From Streptomyces celluloflavus (GTDB taxonomy: Bacteria > Actinomycetota > Actinomycetes > Streptomycetales > Streptomycetaceae), in contig JOEL01000005.1 of the NCBI GenBank assembly GCA_000720995.1, positions 62,001 to 126,000 of the forward strand: a DNA stretch of 64,000 nt, given 5' to 3'. A model generated the notes under the pieces. That model searched no databases. It was not told where the DNA came from and saw only the letters and a list, made by a program, of their open reading frames with translations. The translations under genes were made by a program, and so were the position numbers. Within the stretch, counting starts at the first letter, position 1, and each line of letters starts with the position of its first letter. This document shows, piece after piece, positions 44,323-52,577 of the stretch.

Positions 44323-45552
44323 TTATCCGTCGAGGTGAAAGCGGTCTGACATACGGCGCAACTTCTCGCGTGTGCTAGCCCGTTCTGCGTAGACGATGCT
44401 TCGCAGGGTTGACCGTGCGATGGGGTGGTTGCGGATCAGTTGGGGTGCGATGCCCTCGGCGGTTTCCAACTCCTTAAGCGCGTTGTCGCGATTGCCGTCC
44501 CAGAGCCACGCGCGGGCAAGGTCCATGTGGTGATGACCTTGGCGTGAGTTGGGGAGGGATCCGACGAGGTCCGGGGAGGTGCGGCGGCTTATGGACAAGG
44601 CTTTGGATTGCTCGTGCATTTCAAGGGCAACGCTGATGGCGTGGATCTGGACGTTGCCCGCGGAGAATGTGAGCGAGTGTCGGTCATGCACCGGCGGGCC
44701 GGCGAACTCGTCGAGCCGAGCGGCGGCCATCCTTGCGTGATCGATGCGGTCCTCGGCCTCGGTGCTGCGCCCGCCTCGCGCGGCCGACACTGCCGCGCGT
44801 AGTTGCAGGGAGCCCCATGCGCGGACTGCTAGTGGTTCTCCCCGTTCGTAATCCTGCTGCACGCCGCGAAGGGCCTTGTCGGAGAGATCGACGGCGTCGG
44901 CCCAATCCGCGGTTGCCCACATGTCCCAGACCCGCATCCAGTCGGCCACGGCCGGCATGACAGGGTCGCCGGACAGGCGGGCCGACCATGCGGCACGTTC
45001 GCATGACATGGCGACCAGCTCGGGGTGCCCGAGGGCGTGCGCGGCTGTGTGCGCGAACTTGCAGCACACGGCATAGATGGCGTACGCCTCTTCCCGGTCG
45101 TGGCCGGTGGATGCCTCGGCGAGTGCTCGGGCTTCCCGAAAGAGGTCAGGCAGGATGTGCACGATTGCTACGTTGGCCGCGGCGTCGCGCAGACGGTGCA
45201 GCCGCGTGGTTTCCTGCCAGAGTTGACGGGCGGGCCGGGGAGTGCCGTCGAACACCGGGGCGAGGTCGTAGCGGCGCAGCTCGCGCACGATGGATGACGC
45301 GGCAATCTGCCACTGATTCTCGCTCGGTGAGCTGTTGTACGGCCTGCCGATCAAGTCGTTGGGGTGCACGTGGAGCTCGGAAGCGATCAGGTTGAGCAGT
45401 CCGACGCGGTCGAGTTCGATGTGTCCGCGTTCCATCTTGGACACCCACCCCTGAGTCTTGCCCAGAGCGGTAGCAAGGTCCGCCTGCGGCATCCCGAGGC
45501 GGAGCCGCGCACGCCGGACACGGCGGCCGATCTCTTCGGCTTCTTCCAACAT
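44323..45552 (-). CDS. XRE-family regulator with TPR-like C-terminal domain
   Basis: This is a 409-residue regulator. The helix-turn-helix spans about 8-65 (VRRARLRLGMPQADLATAL, QGWVSKMERGHIEL). A long helical domain follows with TPR-like repeats and the pattern LARAWLWDGNRDNALKELETAEGIAPQ. This architecture in Streptomyces often senses peptides or small ligands and controls adjacent genes. It lies directly upstream of the first radical-SAM operon and is its likely controller. A CRISPR leader and array begin 170 bp beyond its start on the other strand. Confidence 0.88.
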   Translation of the reverse strand: MLEEAEEIGRRVRRARLRLGMPQADLATALGKTQGWVSKMERGHIELDRVGLLNLIASELHVHPNDLIGRPYNSSPSENQWQIAASSIVRELRRYDLAPVFDGTPRPARQLWQETTRLHRLRDAAANVAIVHILPDLFREARALAEASTGHDREEAYAIYAVCCKFAHTAAHALGHPELVAMSCERAAWSARLSGDPVMPAVADWMRVWDMWATADWADAVDLSDKALRGVQQDYERGEPLAVRAWGSLQLRAAVSAARGGRSTEAEDRIDHARMAAARLDEFAGPPVHDRHSLTFSAGNVQIHAISVALEMHEQSKALSISRRTSPDLVGSLPNSRQGHHHMDLARAWLWDGNRDNALKELETAEGIAPQLIRNHPIARSTLRSIVYAERASTREKLRRMSDRFHLDG

Positions 45553-45720
45553 CAGCGGGCCCCCTCGTGGCGAGGCATCTGTGCTCTATCCGTCGGGCTC
45601 ATACTCCAGACGGTACCCAGAACGAGCGGCGCCTGTGGAGGGCAACCGGCTATCACCACGACGAAAGCGCCTCCGCCGCCGGATCAAGGCCGGAATGCCT
45701 GAGTCAGCGAAGTTGCTGAA

Positions 45721-45910
45721 ACCCGTGGTCGGCGGCGGTAAAGTCCCTGGTCACGTAGGCTCCTCCCCGCGCACGCGGGGGTGACCCCGCCGTCAGCGGG
45801 GACACCCGCAGCGGGACCGCCTCCTCCCCGCACACGCGGGGGTGATCCCGAGCCGGTGGGCGGCACCGAGTCCGGCCGGCTCTCCTCCCCGCGTGCGCGG
45901 GGGAACGACG
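45721..45910 (+). CRISPR. Mini CRISPR array A with leader (3 repeats, 2 spacers)
   Basis: Repeats of 29 bp start at 45760, 45821 and 45882, exactly 61 bp apart, so both spacers are 32 bp (45789-45820, 45850-45881). The repeat begins CTCCTCCCCGCG and ends GGGGGTGACCCC; the last copy is degenerate and ends GGGGGAACGACG. The leader (45721-45759) contains GGCGGTAAAGTCCCTGGTCA, almost identical to the leaders at 52.3 and 59.56 kb. Repeat size, spacer size and stem are of type I-E. No cas gene is in the window. Confidence 0.88.
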
Positions 45911-45914
45911 AAAG

Positions 45915-45949
45915 CGCCCCCGCCCCGGCATGGAGCCGGGGCGGGGGCG
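45915..45949. terminator. Hairpin between array A and the decayed membrane gene
   Basis: CGCCCCCGCCCCGGC and GCCGGGGCGGGGGCG are perfect 15-bp arms with a 5-base loop. It can terminate both the array transcript and the convergent minus-strand gene. Homologous hairpins precede the other copies of that gene. Confidence 0.88.
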
Positions 45950-45955
45950 TGATGT

Positions 45956-46191
45956 TCAGTGTGCTGCGGTGGCCTGCCAAAGTGTGACGGCGAGTGCGGC
46001 GAGGCTGACCAGGGCAGCGAGGCTCGGGAGGGGCCAGCGGACCCGTTCGAGGCCGTCGAGGCGTGCGTCGGTCTGGTCGCTGCGCTGTACGAGCGGGGCG
46101 AGGTCTCCGTCGGTCTTGGCGAATCCGACCTTGACGGAGCGTCGAAGCGTTTCAGTTCGAGGGCAACGGCGGACGGGTCAGGCTCGGTCAC
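45956..46191 (-). pseudogene. Decayed small coiled-coil/membrane protein gene, copy A
   Basis: The GTG at 46191 opens MTEPDPSAVALELKRFDA. The recognisable rest (VGFAKTDGDLAPLVQ, RSDQTDARLDGLER and a C-terminal membrane helix ending LWQATAAH) is in another frame with no start of its own. An intact ancestor would be an 80-residue protein with a short coiled coil and one tail anchor. Its start overlaps the tail of a vanished upstream gene (…DHDQGAE, stop TGA inside GTGA). Copies B, C and a fragment D occur at 51.6, 58.5 and 52.6 kb, each near a CRISPR array. Confidence 0.7.
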
Positions 46192-46224
46192 TCGGCGCCC
46201 TGGTCGTGGTCGAGGGCACGCAGG

Positions 46225-46345
46225 TCGTCGTCGGGGCGCGGGCCGTCCGTACCGGTCTTCTCGCGGCCTGCGGGACTGCGGCGGCCCCGACGCTTCAGCT
46301 CTGTAGCGTCGGGGCCGCTATGGGGCCACCGTGCCACGTCGCACA
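46225..46345. repeat. Direct repeat, right copy (with tgm terminator)
   Basis: This is the right-hand copy of the repeat at 41133-41245. It contains the hairpin GCGGCCCCGACGCT / AGCGTCGGGGCCGC (46281-46318, 14-bp perfect arms), which terminates the tgm operon. Confidence 0.8.
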
Positions 46346-46421
46346 CGGCGCCCCGCCGGGAGAGATCGGACGCGGCCCCGGCACCCAGCGGAGTACCGGG
46401 GCCGTTGCCGTTCTGACCGGT

Positions 46422-47531
46422 TCAGGGAGTGAGGCTCCAGCCCTGTCCGTCGGGAGCGTCGAGCCAGACGCGCTGCGTGTCCTCGCTGATCGTGACCCCG
46501 TAGCGATCGGGACAGGGTTCGTGGGCGCCGAGGAATGTGTCGTATTCGCGTTCGAGCTCTGTCCATAGGGCGCGAGGGCCGGCCTCGGCCACGGTGCCAT
46601 CGGCCCGAAGGCTTGCGATGGAGCCGTCGGGAGTCCAGACGCGCGCGCCGGTGGGCTTCCTGTTGTCGTCGAGGTCGTACTGCCACGTGAGGTGTGGCAC
46701 GGCGATGCTCAGAAGAAACCTGAAGTCGTTGTTCGCGATGGCGGCGGCGGGCACGTGCGTGGGGCGGCCGTCGCCGGTCGGAAGAGCGGGTCGCATTGCC
46801 GGTTGCCCGTCGCTGAGACCGCGGCGCAGTGGCATGAAGAACGCGCCACCGGGGAGGAAGGCGCCTTCCGCGGTGCGTTCGCCGGTGCGGCGGATACGGG
46901 CGAGTGCATTGCCGAGGGGAGCGAGGATGAGCCCGTCCTCGGTGAGTTGCCGTACCAGTGCGAGGGGTACGGCCGGGAGTTGGCATGTGGCGATGATGCG
47001 GTCGTACGGGGCCTTGCCGGGCCATCCAAAGCTTCCGTCACCGGTGACGACGAGCGGGTTGTGACCGGTGGCGGCGAGCCGCTCACGGGCGGGCTGGGTG
47101 ATCTCGGCCGAGACGTCGATGGTCACGATGTTCTCGTCGCCGAGCCGGTGCGCGAGCAGGGCGGCGTTATAGCCGGTGCCGGCGCCCACTTCGAGGACGC
47201 GCATTCCGTCGTCGACCTGCAACGCTTCCAGCATGGCCGCCATCATCGAGGGCTGCGAACTGCTCGACGTGGCGGTCCCGTCGGTGCGGTGCGTGACGAG
47301 AGGCCGGTTCTCGTGCACGGCGCTGAGCCACTGCTCGCGCGTCTCGGGATCGTCTCCGCTGATCTTCCGGCCGGTGTGGTCGTAGAAGTAGGGCACGCAC
47401 GTGTGACGGGCGACGTTCTCGAAGGCGTCGCGCCATGCGGGGTCGGTCAGGTCGCCGGCGTCGACGAGGATCTGTACGAGCGTGGCGCGTCGCTGCGCCG
47501 CTTCCTGGTCGAGATCGGTCTCGGTGGTCAC
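46422..47531 (-). CDS. tgmC: Methyltransferase of the tgm ATP-grasp peptide system
   Basis: This 369-residue protein-L-isoaspartate-methyltransferase-like enzyme has motif I VLEVGAGTGYNA near 112-123, a conserved HRTDGTATSSSSQPSMMA segment before it, and VVTGDGSFGWPGKAPYDRI. In tgm loci this enzyme accompanies an ATP-grasp ligase and a target peptide and probably methylates the peptide at Asp. It overlaps tgmB by 4 bp and is the last gene of the operon, before the hairpin at 46281-46318. A more distant relative is at 53806. Confidence 0.85.
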   Translation of the reverse strand: MTTETDLDQEAAQRRATLVQILVDAGDLTDPAWRDAFENVARHTCVPYFYDHTGRKISGDDPETREQWLSAVHENRPLVTHRTDGTATSSSSQPSMMAAMLEALQVDDGMRVLEVGAGTGYNAALLAHRLGDENIVTIDVSAEITQPARERLAATGHNPLVVTGDGSFGWPGKAPYDRIIATCQLPAVPLALVRQLTEDGLILAPLGNALARIRRTGERTAEGAFLPGGAFFMPLRRGLSDGQPAMRPALPTGDGRPTHVPAAAIANNDFRFLLSIAVPHLTWQYDLDDNRKPTGARVWTPDGSIASLRADGTVAEAGPRALWTELEREYDTFLGAHEPCPDRYGVTISEDTQRVWLDAPDGQGWSLTP

Positions 47532-48529
47532 GTAGTGCTGCCTTTCTCCAAGAGGTTGGCGAGGGCGTGCGTGATGGCGTCACGGGTCTGGTCGATCCAT
47601 GCCCACTGGCCGCCGGGATTGACGTCGACGAGATAGTGCGTGCCGCGGCTGTCGACGATGAAGTCGAGGGCGGCGAATACGAGGTCGAGGCGCCACATCA
47701 TCGCCTCGATTCCCTGTTGGACTTCGCGGGGGAGCAGAGCGGCGCTGTAGCGGAGGCTGCTGGAGTCGGTGCGCCAGTCGAGGCGGGCAGCACCGTCCGG
47801 GGCGTGGATGGCGACAGGGAACGTCCGCCCGTTGACGACGGCTACCCGGACCTCGTACGCCTTATCGGTGATCTCGCGTTGGAACAGGTGGGCGGTCAGT
47901 CCGATACGGGGGTCGTTCCACTGCTCCGGCGGGACGCGGCGGGTGTAGAGCTGTCCGCGGGTATTGGCCTCGGTGTGGACGATGCCGCCGAGAACCTTGG
48001 TGATGATGCGCCCGCCGCAGCGTTCGGCGAAGGGAGGCACGTCGGCGGGATTGCTCGTGATCAGTGTCTCGGGGACGTGCAGGCCGGCCTCGGCCGCGGC
48101 GGCGAGCTGCCTTGGCTTGGTGCAGTCGGCGTTGCGCTCGGGGCGGTTGACCCACAGGACGCCGGGGAGGGAGCCGAGCACGCCCGAGACTGCGCGTTTG
48201 GCCTGCGAGGCAGCGAATGCTTGCTCGGGCCCGCTCATGGTGTCGGGGAAGGCGAACGGTGTGGGCTTCCGCCACCAGACGGCGCGGAGTTCCGAGAGGT
48301 TCACCCCCCGCGCGGTGTCGTGCATGGTGCCCCTCCATCGGCCGTCGGCCCCGAGCTCGGCGGACAGCGTGGAGCGGGTGGGGAAGTCGGCGAGGTCGGT
48401 GCGCCAGAAGGGTATGCGGCGTGCGTTGAGCTCGCGCAGTACGTAGTCGGCGGTCGGGTCCAAGGCGAAGGTGACGACGAGCACGCGCGGCGCCTGGCCG
48501 CGCGTGCTCTCACCGAACGGTGTGGTCAT
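47528..48529 (-). CDS. tgmB: ATP-grasp peptide ligase (graspetide type)
   Basis: This 333-residue ATP-grasp enzyme of the MvdD/TgmB kind has an N-terminal pre-ATP-grasp domain (RVLVVTFALDPTADYV), nucleotide-binding Lys residues in NADCTKPRQLAAA and RIITKVLGG, and the hallmark VDVNPGGQW near the C-terminus. Such ligases make macrocyclic esters or amides between Asp/Glu and Thr/Ser/Lys side chains of a precursor peptide. The gene starts 6 bp after the precursor gene and overlaps tgmC by 4 bp. Confidence 0.9.
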   Translation of the reverse strand: MTTPFGESTRGQAPRVLVVTFALDPTADYVLRELNARRIPFWRTDLADFPTRSTLSAELGADGRWRGTMHDTARGVNLSELRAVWWRKPTPFAFPDTMSGPEQAFAASQAKRAVSGVLGSLPGVLWVNRPERNADCTKPRQLAAAAEAGLHVPETLITSNPADVPPFAERCGGRIITKVLGGIVHTEANTRGQLYTRRVPPEQWNDPRIGLTAHLFQREITDKAYEVRVAVVNGRTFPVAIHAPDGAARLDWRTDSSSLRYSAALLPREVQQGIEAMMWRLDLVFAALDFIVDSRGTHYLVDVNPGGQWAWIDQTRDAITHALANLLEKGSTT

Positions 48530-48535
48530 GGGGCG

Positions 48536-48820
48536 TCAGTCGTCGTTCTGGTCCTCGTCCACGCCGCCGATGGAGTCCCGGCCGTCGGACTCCGTGTTGC
48601 AGATGGTGTTCTTCATGTGCGCCGGTGTGTCGAGGCAGACCTCGCCGTCGATGACGGAGAGCTGCGAGGCGGGGTCGACGGTGAACGTCTGAGACGGGAT
48701 GGCCACGGGTGCCACGTTGGCCAGTGCGTCGAGACCGAACGGCCGGGTCGCGAGCGGGCCGGCCGGTTCGGGGTTGATCGCGCGGCTCCGAGTCGGGAGT
48801 CGGTCAGTGAGTACGGACAC
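48536..48820 (-). CDS. tgmA: Precursor peptide of the tgm system
   Basis: This 94-residue peptide begins MSVLTDRLPT from a GTG five bases after GAGGAGA. It has the recognition-type segment ATRPFGLDAL (25-33; PWGL/PFGL is usual in these precursors). It ends in an acid- and hydroxyl-rich stretch (about 75-94: TESDGRDS, GGVDEDQNDD), the probable core where side-chain rings form. Two Cys (62, 74) are present. Position directly before tgmB and the RPFGL motif support the call. The ring pattern cannot be read from sequence. Confidence 0.8.
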   Translation of the reverse strand: MSVLTDRLPTRSRAINPEPAGPLATRPFGLDALANVAPVAIPSQTFTVDPASQLSVIDGEVCLDTPAHMKNTICNTESDGRDSIGGVDEDQNDD

Positions 48821-49088
48821 AGGTTCTCCTCGAACTGGTTGCTTCGGTGCAGGGGCCTTCCCCGCACCGACATGCGGTGGTGCACCCGTCCGGCCGAAAC
48901 TCCCCAGGACCGTCCGGACGGGCGTTCCTGCCCTACCTCTCCGCCGGGAAGGAGCGTGGGGAGATGACACCGGCGGAACGGTAAGAGCTCTTGGGGGCGG
49001 CTGCGCCGGACAAGTGCTGTTCGAGTCGGTCAAGGGCGTCAGCGAAAGCCGTCAAGTCGTCACAGCGGGTCGCGTCGGTGACCACAGG
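48821..49088. other. Probable tgm promoter region
   Basis: This 268-bp gap lies upstream of tgmA. No hairpin separates tgmA from the genes upstream, so either read-through or an internal promoter is possible. Confidence 0.35.
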
Positions 49089-49655
49089 TCACCGGTAACC
49101 GTCGGCGTCAGGAGGCCCAAGAAGATAGCGCTCGGCGCATGCCCGATGCGTGCAGCCGAGGTGTCGGCCCTCTCCGCCGGGGCGGGTGGGGATGGCGACC
49201 GTGACACCTTCCTCGGGCCAGACCGGGGCCGGGCACACAGCGCAGCGACAGGCCGGCGGGCCGAACTCCAGCGTGATGACTCCCAGTTCGCTGCCCAGGA
49301 CGATGGCGCGGCTGACGAAGTCGCCGTACCACGGTGCCGGGCACACCCACCGTGGGCCGGGCCCTCGTCTGCGGTCGGCGTGCGGCAGGGGCAGCATCTC
49401 CCCGGCCGGGTGCACGGTGATGTATCGGCTGATGCGCGCCCAGTCCCACGCAGTGGCGGCGACATCGACAGGGTCCGTGAGCCAGATGCAGCGGTCGCTG
49501 TCCAAGTCGAGGATATGCGCGGCGTGGTTGAGGCCGAGTCGCGTGGCTTCGGCGGACAGCCGCGCGGGGGCCGACACCGCCGCCCACGGCCGGCCGACAG
49601 CGACCGCCGTGACGTCGTCGCCGGGCGGCGGCGACCAGGTGATCAGCTCAGGCAC
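49089..49655 (-). CDS. Hypothetical protein with cysteine pairs
   Basis: This 188-residue protein is of unknown function. Cys pairs in CRCAVC and a later HLGC...RAC suggest a small zinc site. A central ISRYITVHPAGEMLPLPH segment is beta-rich. It overlaps the tiny membrane gene upstream by 8 bp and belongs to a three-gene unit with that gene and the DUF6415-like gene. This unit may feed into the tgm operon downstream. Confidence 0.6.
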   Translation of the reverse strand: MPELITWSPPPGDDVTAVAVGRPWAAVSAPARLSAEATRLGLNHAAHILDLDSDRCIWLTDPVDVAATAWDWARISRYITVHPAGEMLPLPHADRRRGPGPRWVCPAPWYGDFVSRAIVLGSELGVITLEFGPPACRCAVCPAPVWPEEGVTVAIPTRPGGEGRHLGCTHRACAERYLLGPPDADGYR

Positions 49656-49746
49656 GGCCCGCCCCCGCGATGCCGATGGCCAGGACGAAGGTCAATACGG
49701 CCAGCCACGTCAGGTAGGTGAGGGCACGGCGCCGGTCACGCGTCAC
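49648..49746 (-). CDS. 32-residue membrane peptide
   Basis: The GTG at 49746 lies seven bases after AGGAG. The product has a basic start (MTRDRRR) and one membrane helix (LTYLTWLAVLTFVLAIGI). It overlaps its neighbours by 11 bp upstream and 8 bp downstream. Such tiny membrane genes are common in actinomycete accessory operons. Function unknown. Confidence 0.6.
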   Translation of the reverse strand: MTRDRRRALTYLTWLAVLTFVLAIGIAGAGRA

Positions 49747-50119
49747 GGCTGATCTCCTGGTGCCGCTCCAGCAGCCATTGACAATCGCGGGCGAGCTGTC
49801 GCACCTGAACGTGCGCGGACAGTACTCCATCCCCGAGACCCTGTTGCACCTGACGTTCGATGCCGCGCAGATGGGCCTTCTGCCGGTACCACTCGCCACT
49901 TCGGGGACGGAGGTGGTCGGATTCAGCTGCGACATATGGAAGTAGTAGCGCAATGTGTCCGGCCAAAATCGTTTCCAGTTCAGCCAGTTCGCTGAGATCG
50001 AGCCTTCCGTCGGCCCTGCTCAGCACCTTGGGCGTAGTGGTGTCGATAGTGGTCAGATCAAGGGGGATCGCTTCTGTGGCCTGTTGCTCTCTCGGTTCGG
50101 ACCTGGCTGGGGTTGGCAT
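49736..50119 (-). CDS. DUF6415-like small protein
   Basis: This 127-residue helical protein has the pattern LAELETILAGHIALLLPYV in the middle and repeated heptads to the end (RGIERQVQQGL, LARDCQWLLERHQ). The LxGHIxLLLPxV core recalls DUF6415 proteins found in Streptomyces specialised-metabolite regions; I recall this from memory and could not check it. GAGGAG lies eight bases before the ATG. First gene of the unit leading toward tgm. Confidence 0.6.
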   Translation of the reverse strand: MPTPARSEPREQQATEAIPLDLTTIDTTTPKVLSRADGRLDLSELAELETILAGHIALLLPYVAAESDHLRPRSGEWYRQKAHLRGIERQVQQGLGDGVLSAHVQVRQLARDCQWLLERHQEISRDA

Positions 50120-50179
50120 GAGGCGGCTCCTCGGTGGGGGCGGTGTAGCTCGCCCCGCCAGAGTCGCAACATGCGAAAG

Positions 50180-50213
50180 CCCCGACTATCAAGGGCTTTT
50201 GATAGTCGGGGCC
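50180..50213 (-). terminator. Terminator of the XRE-TPR regulator
   Basis: GCCCCGACTATCA and TGATAGTCGGGGC are perfect 13-bp arms with an 8-base loop, 17 bp past the regulator's stop. Confidence 0.9.
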
Positions 50214-50229
50214 TGAACGTGACTGGTCG

Positions 50230-51411
50230 TCACATGCCGAGCCAGTGGGCGAAGTTCGAGAAGGAATCGGGAACGCTGCGGTAGTGCGAGGTCAGATCCT
50301 CCATGGTCTGACGCACCACAGGCGAATACCGGGTCTGCTGCGGCGCCGCCTGGCGAGCCTTCTTCAGCGTGGTGTAAGCAGCTTCCGCCTTGCCCGACCA
50401 CATTTGAGCGCGAGCCAGGTCGGCATAGTGATGTCCGACGCGGGAGGGCGGCAACGTGTCGAGCCGCACGTCGCGGGCAGCTGCCACCGCTTCCCCGTAC
50501 TGGTCCATTTCTGTGAATGCCGCTACCCGGTGAAGCTGGACGTTGGCGGGGCCGAAGGAACACCACAGGACCCGTTCAACCGCGCCGGTACGGTCAGCGA
50601 TCCTCTGAGCTTCTGAGAGGTGACCTTCCACGTCGTTTGCTCGGCTGTCCCGTGCGGCGAGGATGGCCGCACCCAGGTGCAGTTGACCGGTCACCACGTC
50701 GCGAGCCAGGCCGGGCTCGGCCTGCTTGACCTCGGTCAACCCCACCTTCAGCAGCCGGTTGCCGGTCTTGTATTGGGCGGCACGCAGGTACGCCAGCCCG
50801 CGCAGGTACTGGCGCAACGATCCCAAAACGGCGTCCGAGGCGCGTTCGGCAGCCCACTCGACGCGGTCCAGGGACGTGGTTGCCAGATCGACGTAGCCGA
50901 GCTTCGTGGCTACGTCATAGCTCGTGCGGTACAGGCTGGCGAGCGTGCGCCACATGTCGTCGGACGGAGCCAGGTGCGCTGCTGTCGTTGCCTCGTGAAT
51001 GAGCGCCGGGAGTGCTGCCGCGGCACGCTTCAGGTTGGTCTTCCGGATTGCCGCGCACAAGCCCTCGGCGTCAGCCGCGATGTCCGCCAGTTGCCGCGGA
51101 CGGATGTCCGGGTCGGCGCCCAGGTCGTACACATCCAGAGCCTCGCGGATGGGTTGAATGAGCGAATCGATCTGGTCGGCTTGTAGTTCGTCTACATACG
51201 GCTGCCCAGTGAGATCGGTGGTGGGCACGGACAGGGCGCGCGCCACTGCTCCAATGAACGCGGGCGTTGCTGGGGCTGCCCCCTGCTCAACTTTGCTGAT
51301 CAAGGAACAGGAAACATGGGCCTTTTCCGCTAGACCCTGTTGCGTCAGGTGGCGTAGTACGCGAAGACGCGCGACACGCGCGCCCGTGTGCTCGGCAGGA
51401 TGTACGGGCAT
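50230..51411 (-). CDS. XRE-family regulator with TPR-like domain
   Basis: This is a 393-residue regulator. The helix-turn-helix spans about 10-65 (RVARLRVLRHLTQQGLAEKA, SLISKVEQGAAPAT), followed by SIDSLIQPIREALDVYDLG-type helices and TPR-like repeats to the end. I start it at the ATG 51411 (GGAG upstream); the open frame extends upstream only by chance through the decayed gene copy B. It probably controls the DUF6415/tgm genes downstream or the SLOG gene divergent from it. Confidence 0.88.
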   Translation of the reverse strand: MPVHPAEHTGARVARLRVLRHLTQQGLAEKAHVSCSLISKVEQGAAPATPAFIGAVARALSVPTTDLTGQPYVDELQADQIDSLIQPIREALDVYDLGADPDIRPRQLADIAADAEGLCAAIRKTNLKRAAAALPALIHEATTAAHLAPSDDMWRTLASLYRTSYDVATKLGYVDLATTSLDRVEWAAERASDAVLGSLRQYLRGLAYLRAAQYKTGNRLLKVGLTEVKQAEPGLARDVVTGQLHLGAAILAARDSRANDVEGHLSEAQRIADRTGAVERVLWCSFGPANVQLHRVAAFTEMDQYGEAVAAARDVRLDTLPPSRVGHHYADLARAQMWSGKAEAAYTTLKKARQAAPQQTRYSPVVRQTMEDLTSHYRSVPDSFSNFAHWLGM

Positions 51412-51568
51412 ACTGGGCTCCGTTCTGACTCGACACCAGAACGGTACCCCTCGGCTGGGCTCGGGAGTATGGCGATCGGCCCCCGCTGTTTCCGGCGGGG
51501 GCCGTCTTGATGCACATGACGAAACCGTCCCCGTCCGCGGCATATAGCCGCAGGCGGGGGCGCGTTGG

Positions 51569-51774
51569 TCAGTGGGCGGCAGCGGCCTGCCAGCGTGTGA
51601 CGACGAGGGCGGCGAGGCTAACAGGGGCGGCGAGGCTCGGAAGGGGCCAATGGGCCCGTTCGAGTCCGTCAAGGCGCTGTTCATGGTCGGCGAGGCGTGC
51701 GTCGGCCTGGTCTCTGCGCAGTACAACAGCGCAAGGGAGCCGTCGATCATCTGCACGGCGTGTTTTGTAGCCAC
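51569..51774 (-). pseudogene. Decayed small coiled-coil/membrane protein gene, copy B
   Basis: The frame VATKHAVQMIDGSLALL breaks at TTGTACTG, then coding resumes as DQADARLADHEQRLDGLE with a membrane helix ending RWQAAAAH. One lost G at the break would explain it. The sequence between 51,525 and 51,568 matches the trailer and hairpin that follow CRISPR array A, although no repeat is left here. Confidence 0.7.
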
Positions 51775-51790
51775 AGAGATGGAGCGGGTT

Positions 51791-52267
51791 GTGCGACTGG
51801 GAATCACCGGACACCGTGGGCTTTCTGCCGCTGTCGAACGGCTGATCCGCGATGCCCTCGAAGCCGAGTTGCAGAAGTGCGACATGGCGGAGTTGTGCGG
51901 GGTGTCCTGCATTGCCGATGGTCCCGATGCCTGGTTCGCCGAGGCCGTCCTCGCCCGTGGCGGCAGGATCGAGGTAGTGGTACCGGCCGAGCAGTATCGT
52001 GACGGTTTGCCCACGTCCCATCATGCTGCATATGACACGCTGCTCGAACGGGCAGCCGAGACACATCACACGGGAATCTGTGAGTCGACCTCGCAGGCGC
52101 ATATGGCGGGTAGCGAAATCCTTGTCGGCCTTATCGACTCGCTCGTCGCGGTCTGGGACGGTGAACCGGCGCGTGGGTACGGAGGTACAGCCGACGTTGT
52201 GGGGTACGCGCGTCGGATGGGTGTTCCTGTGCGTGTGGTGTGGCCGGAGGGTGCCACACGGTCATAG
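51791..52267 (+). CDS. SLOG-like nucleotide-binding protein
   Basis: This 158-residue Rossmann-type protein has MRLGITGHRGLS at the N-terminus, then DGPDAWFAEAVLARGG-IEVVVPAEQYRD and SEILVGLIDSLVAVWDG, the layout of SLOG/YpsA-type domains that bind nucleotides or nucleotide-derived ligands. I choose the GTG at 51791 (GGAG six bases upstream) over the ATG at 51779. The leader of CRISPR array B begins about 40 bp after its stop. SLOG proteins occur as sensors in defence systems, but also in metabolism; the role here is open. Confidence 0.7.
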   Translation: MRLGITGHRGLSAAVERLIRDALEAELQKCDMAELCGVSCIADGPDAWFAEAVLARGGRIEVVVPAEQYRDGLPTSHHAAYDTLLERAAETHHTGICESTSQAHMAGSEILVGLIDSLVAVWDGEPARGYGGTADVVGYARRMGVPVRVVWPEGATRS

Positions 52268-52304
52268 GCATCGTGCGTTGAACCGGTGGAGCTTGCCGAA
52301 GGCC

Positions 52305-52490
52305 GCGTCTGGCGGCGGTAAAGTGCCTGGTCACGTAGTCTCCTCCCCGCGTATGCGGGGGTGGCCCCCACACCGACGCCAAGGGCTACGTGATCGCGTC
52401 CTCCTCCCCGCGTATGCGGGGGTGGCCCCGACCCACGTGTTGTCCTTGACCCTCTCCTTGGCTCCTCCCCGCGTATGCGGGGGTGACCCG
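52305..52490 (+). CRISPR. Mini CRISPR array B with leader (3 repeats, 2 spacers)
   Basis: Repeats of 29 bp start at 52340, 52401 and 52462, 61 bp apart; spacers are 52369-52400 and 52430-52461 (32 bp each). Repeats begin CTCCTCCCCGCGTATGCGGG. The leader carries GGCGGTAAAGTGCCTGGTCA. The last repeat and about 25 bp after it (GTTCCCCGCGACC) recur at the solitary repeat at 53570. Spacer 1 would read TDAKGYVIA in one frame, consistent with coding DNA of a phage or plasmid, but its origin cannot be told here. Confidence 0.88.
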
Positions 52491-52577
52491 AAAGTTCTGG
52501 CCCGTTCCCCGCGACCACGGGGGATACGGCAGAAGCCCCCGCCCAACGGCTCATAGCGGGAGCGGAGGCTTGGGTGT

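Noticed and set aside
48821..49033. Longer form of the tgm precursor starting upstream
   Set aside because: The upstream part is Arg/Pro-rich and of non-coding character. The GTG at 48820 has a GAGGAG site and gives a typical precursor size.
51412..52014. N-terminal extension of the XRE-TPR regulator by about 200 residues
   Set aside because: The extra frame crosses the decayed membrane gene and the SLOG gene out of phase. The ATG at 51411 has a ribosome site and begins at the helix-turn-helix.
52491..52530. A fourth repeat in array B (CGTTCCCCGCGACC)
   Set aside because: It is out of the 61-bp register and matches only part of the stem. Its recurrence after the solitary repeat shows that it is shared trailer sequence.
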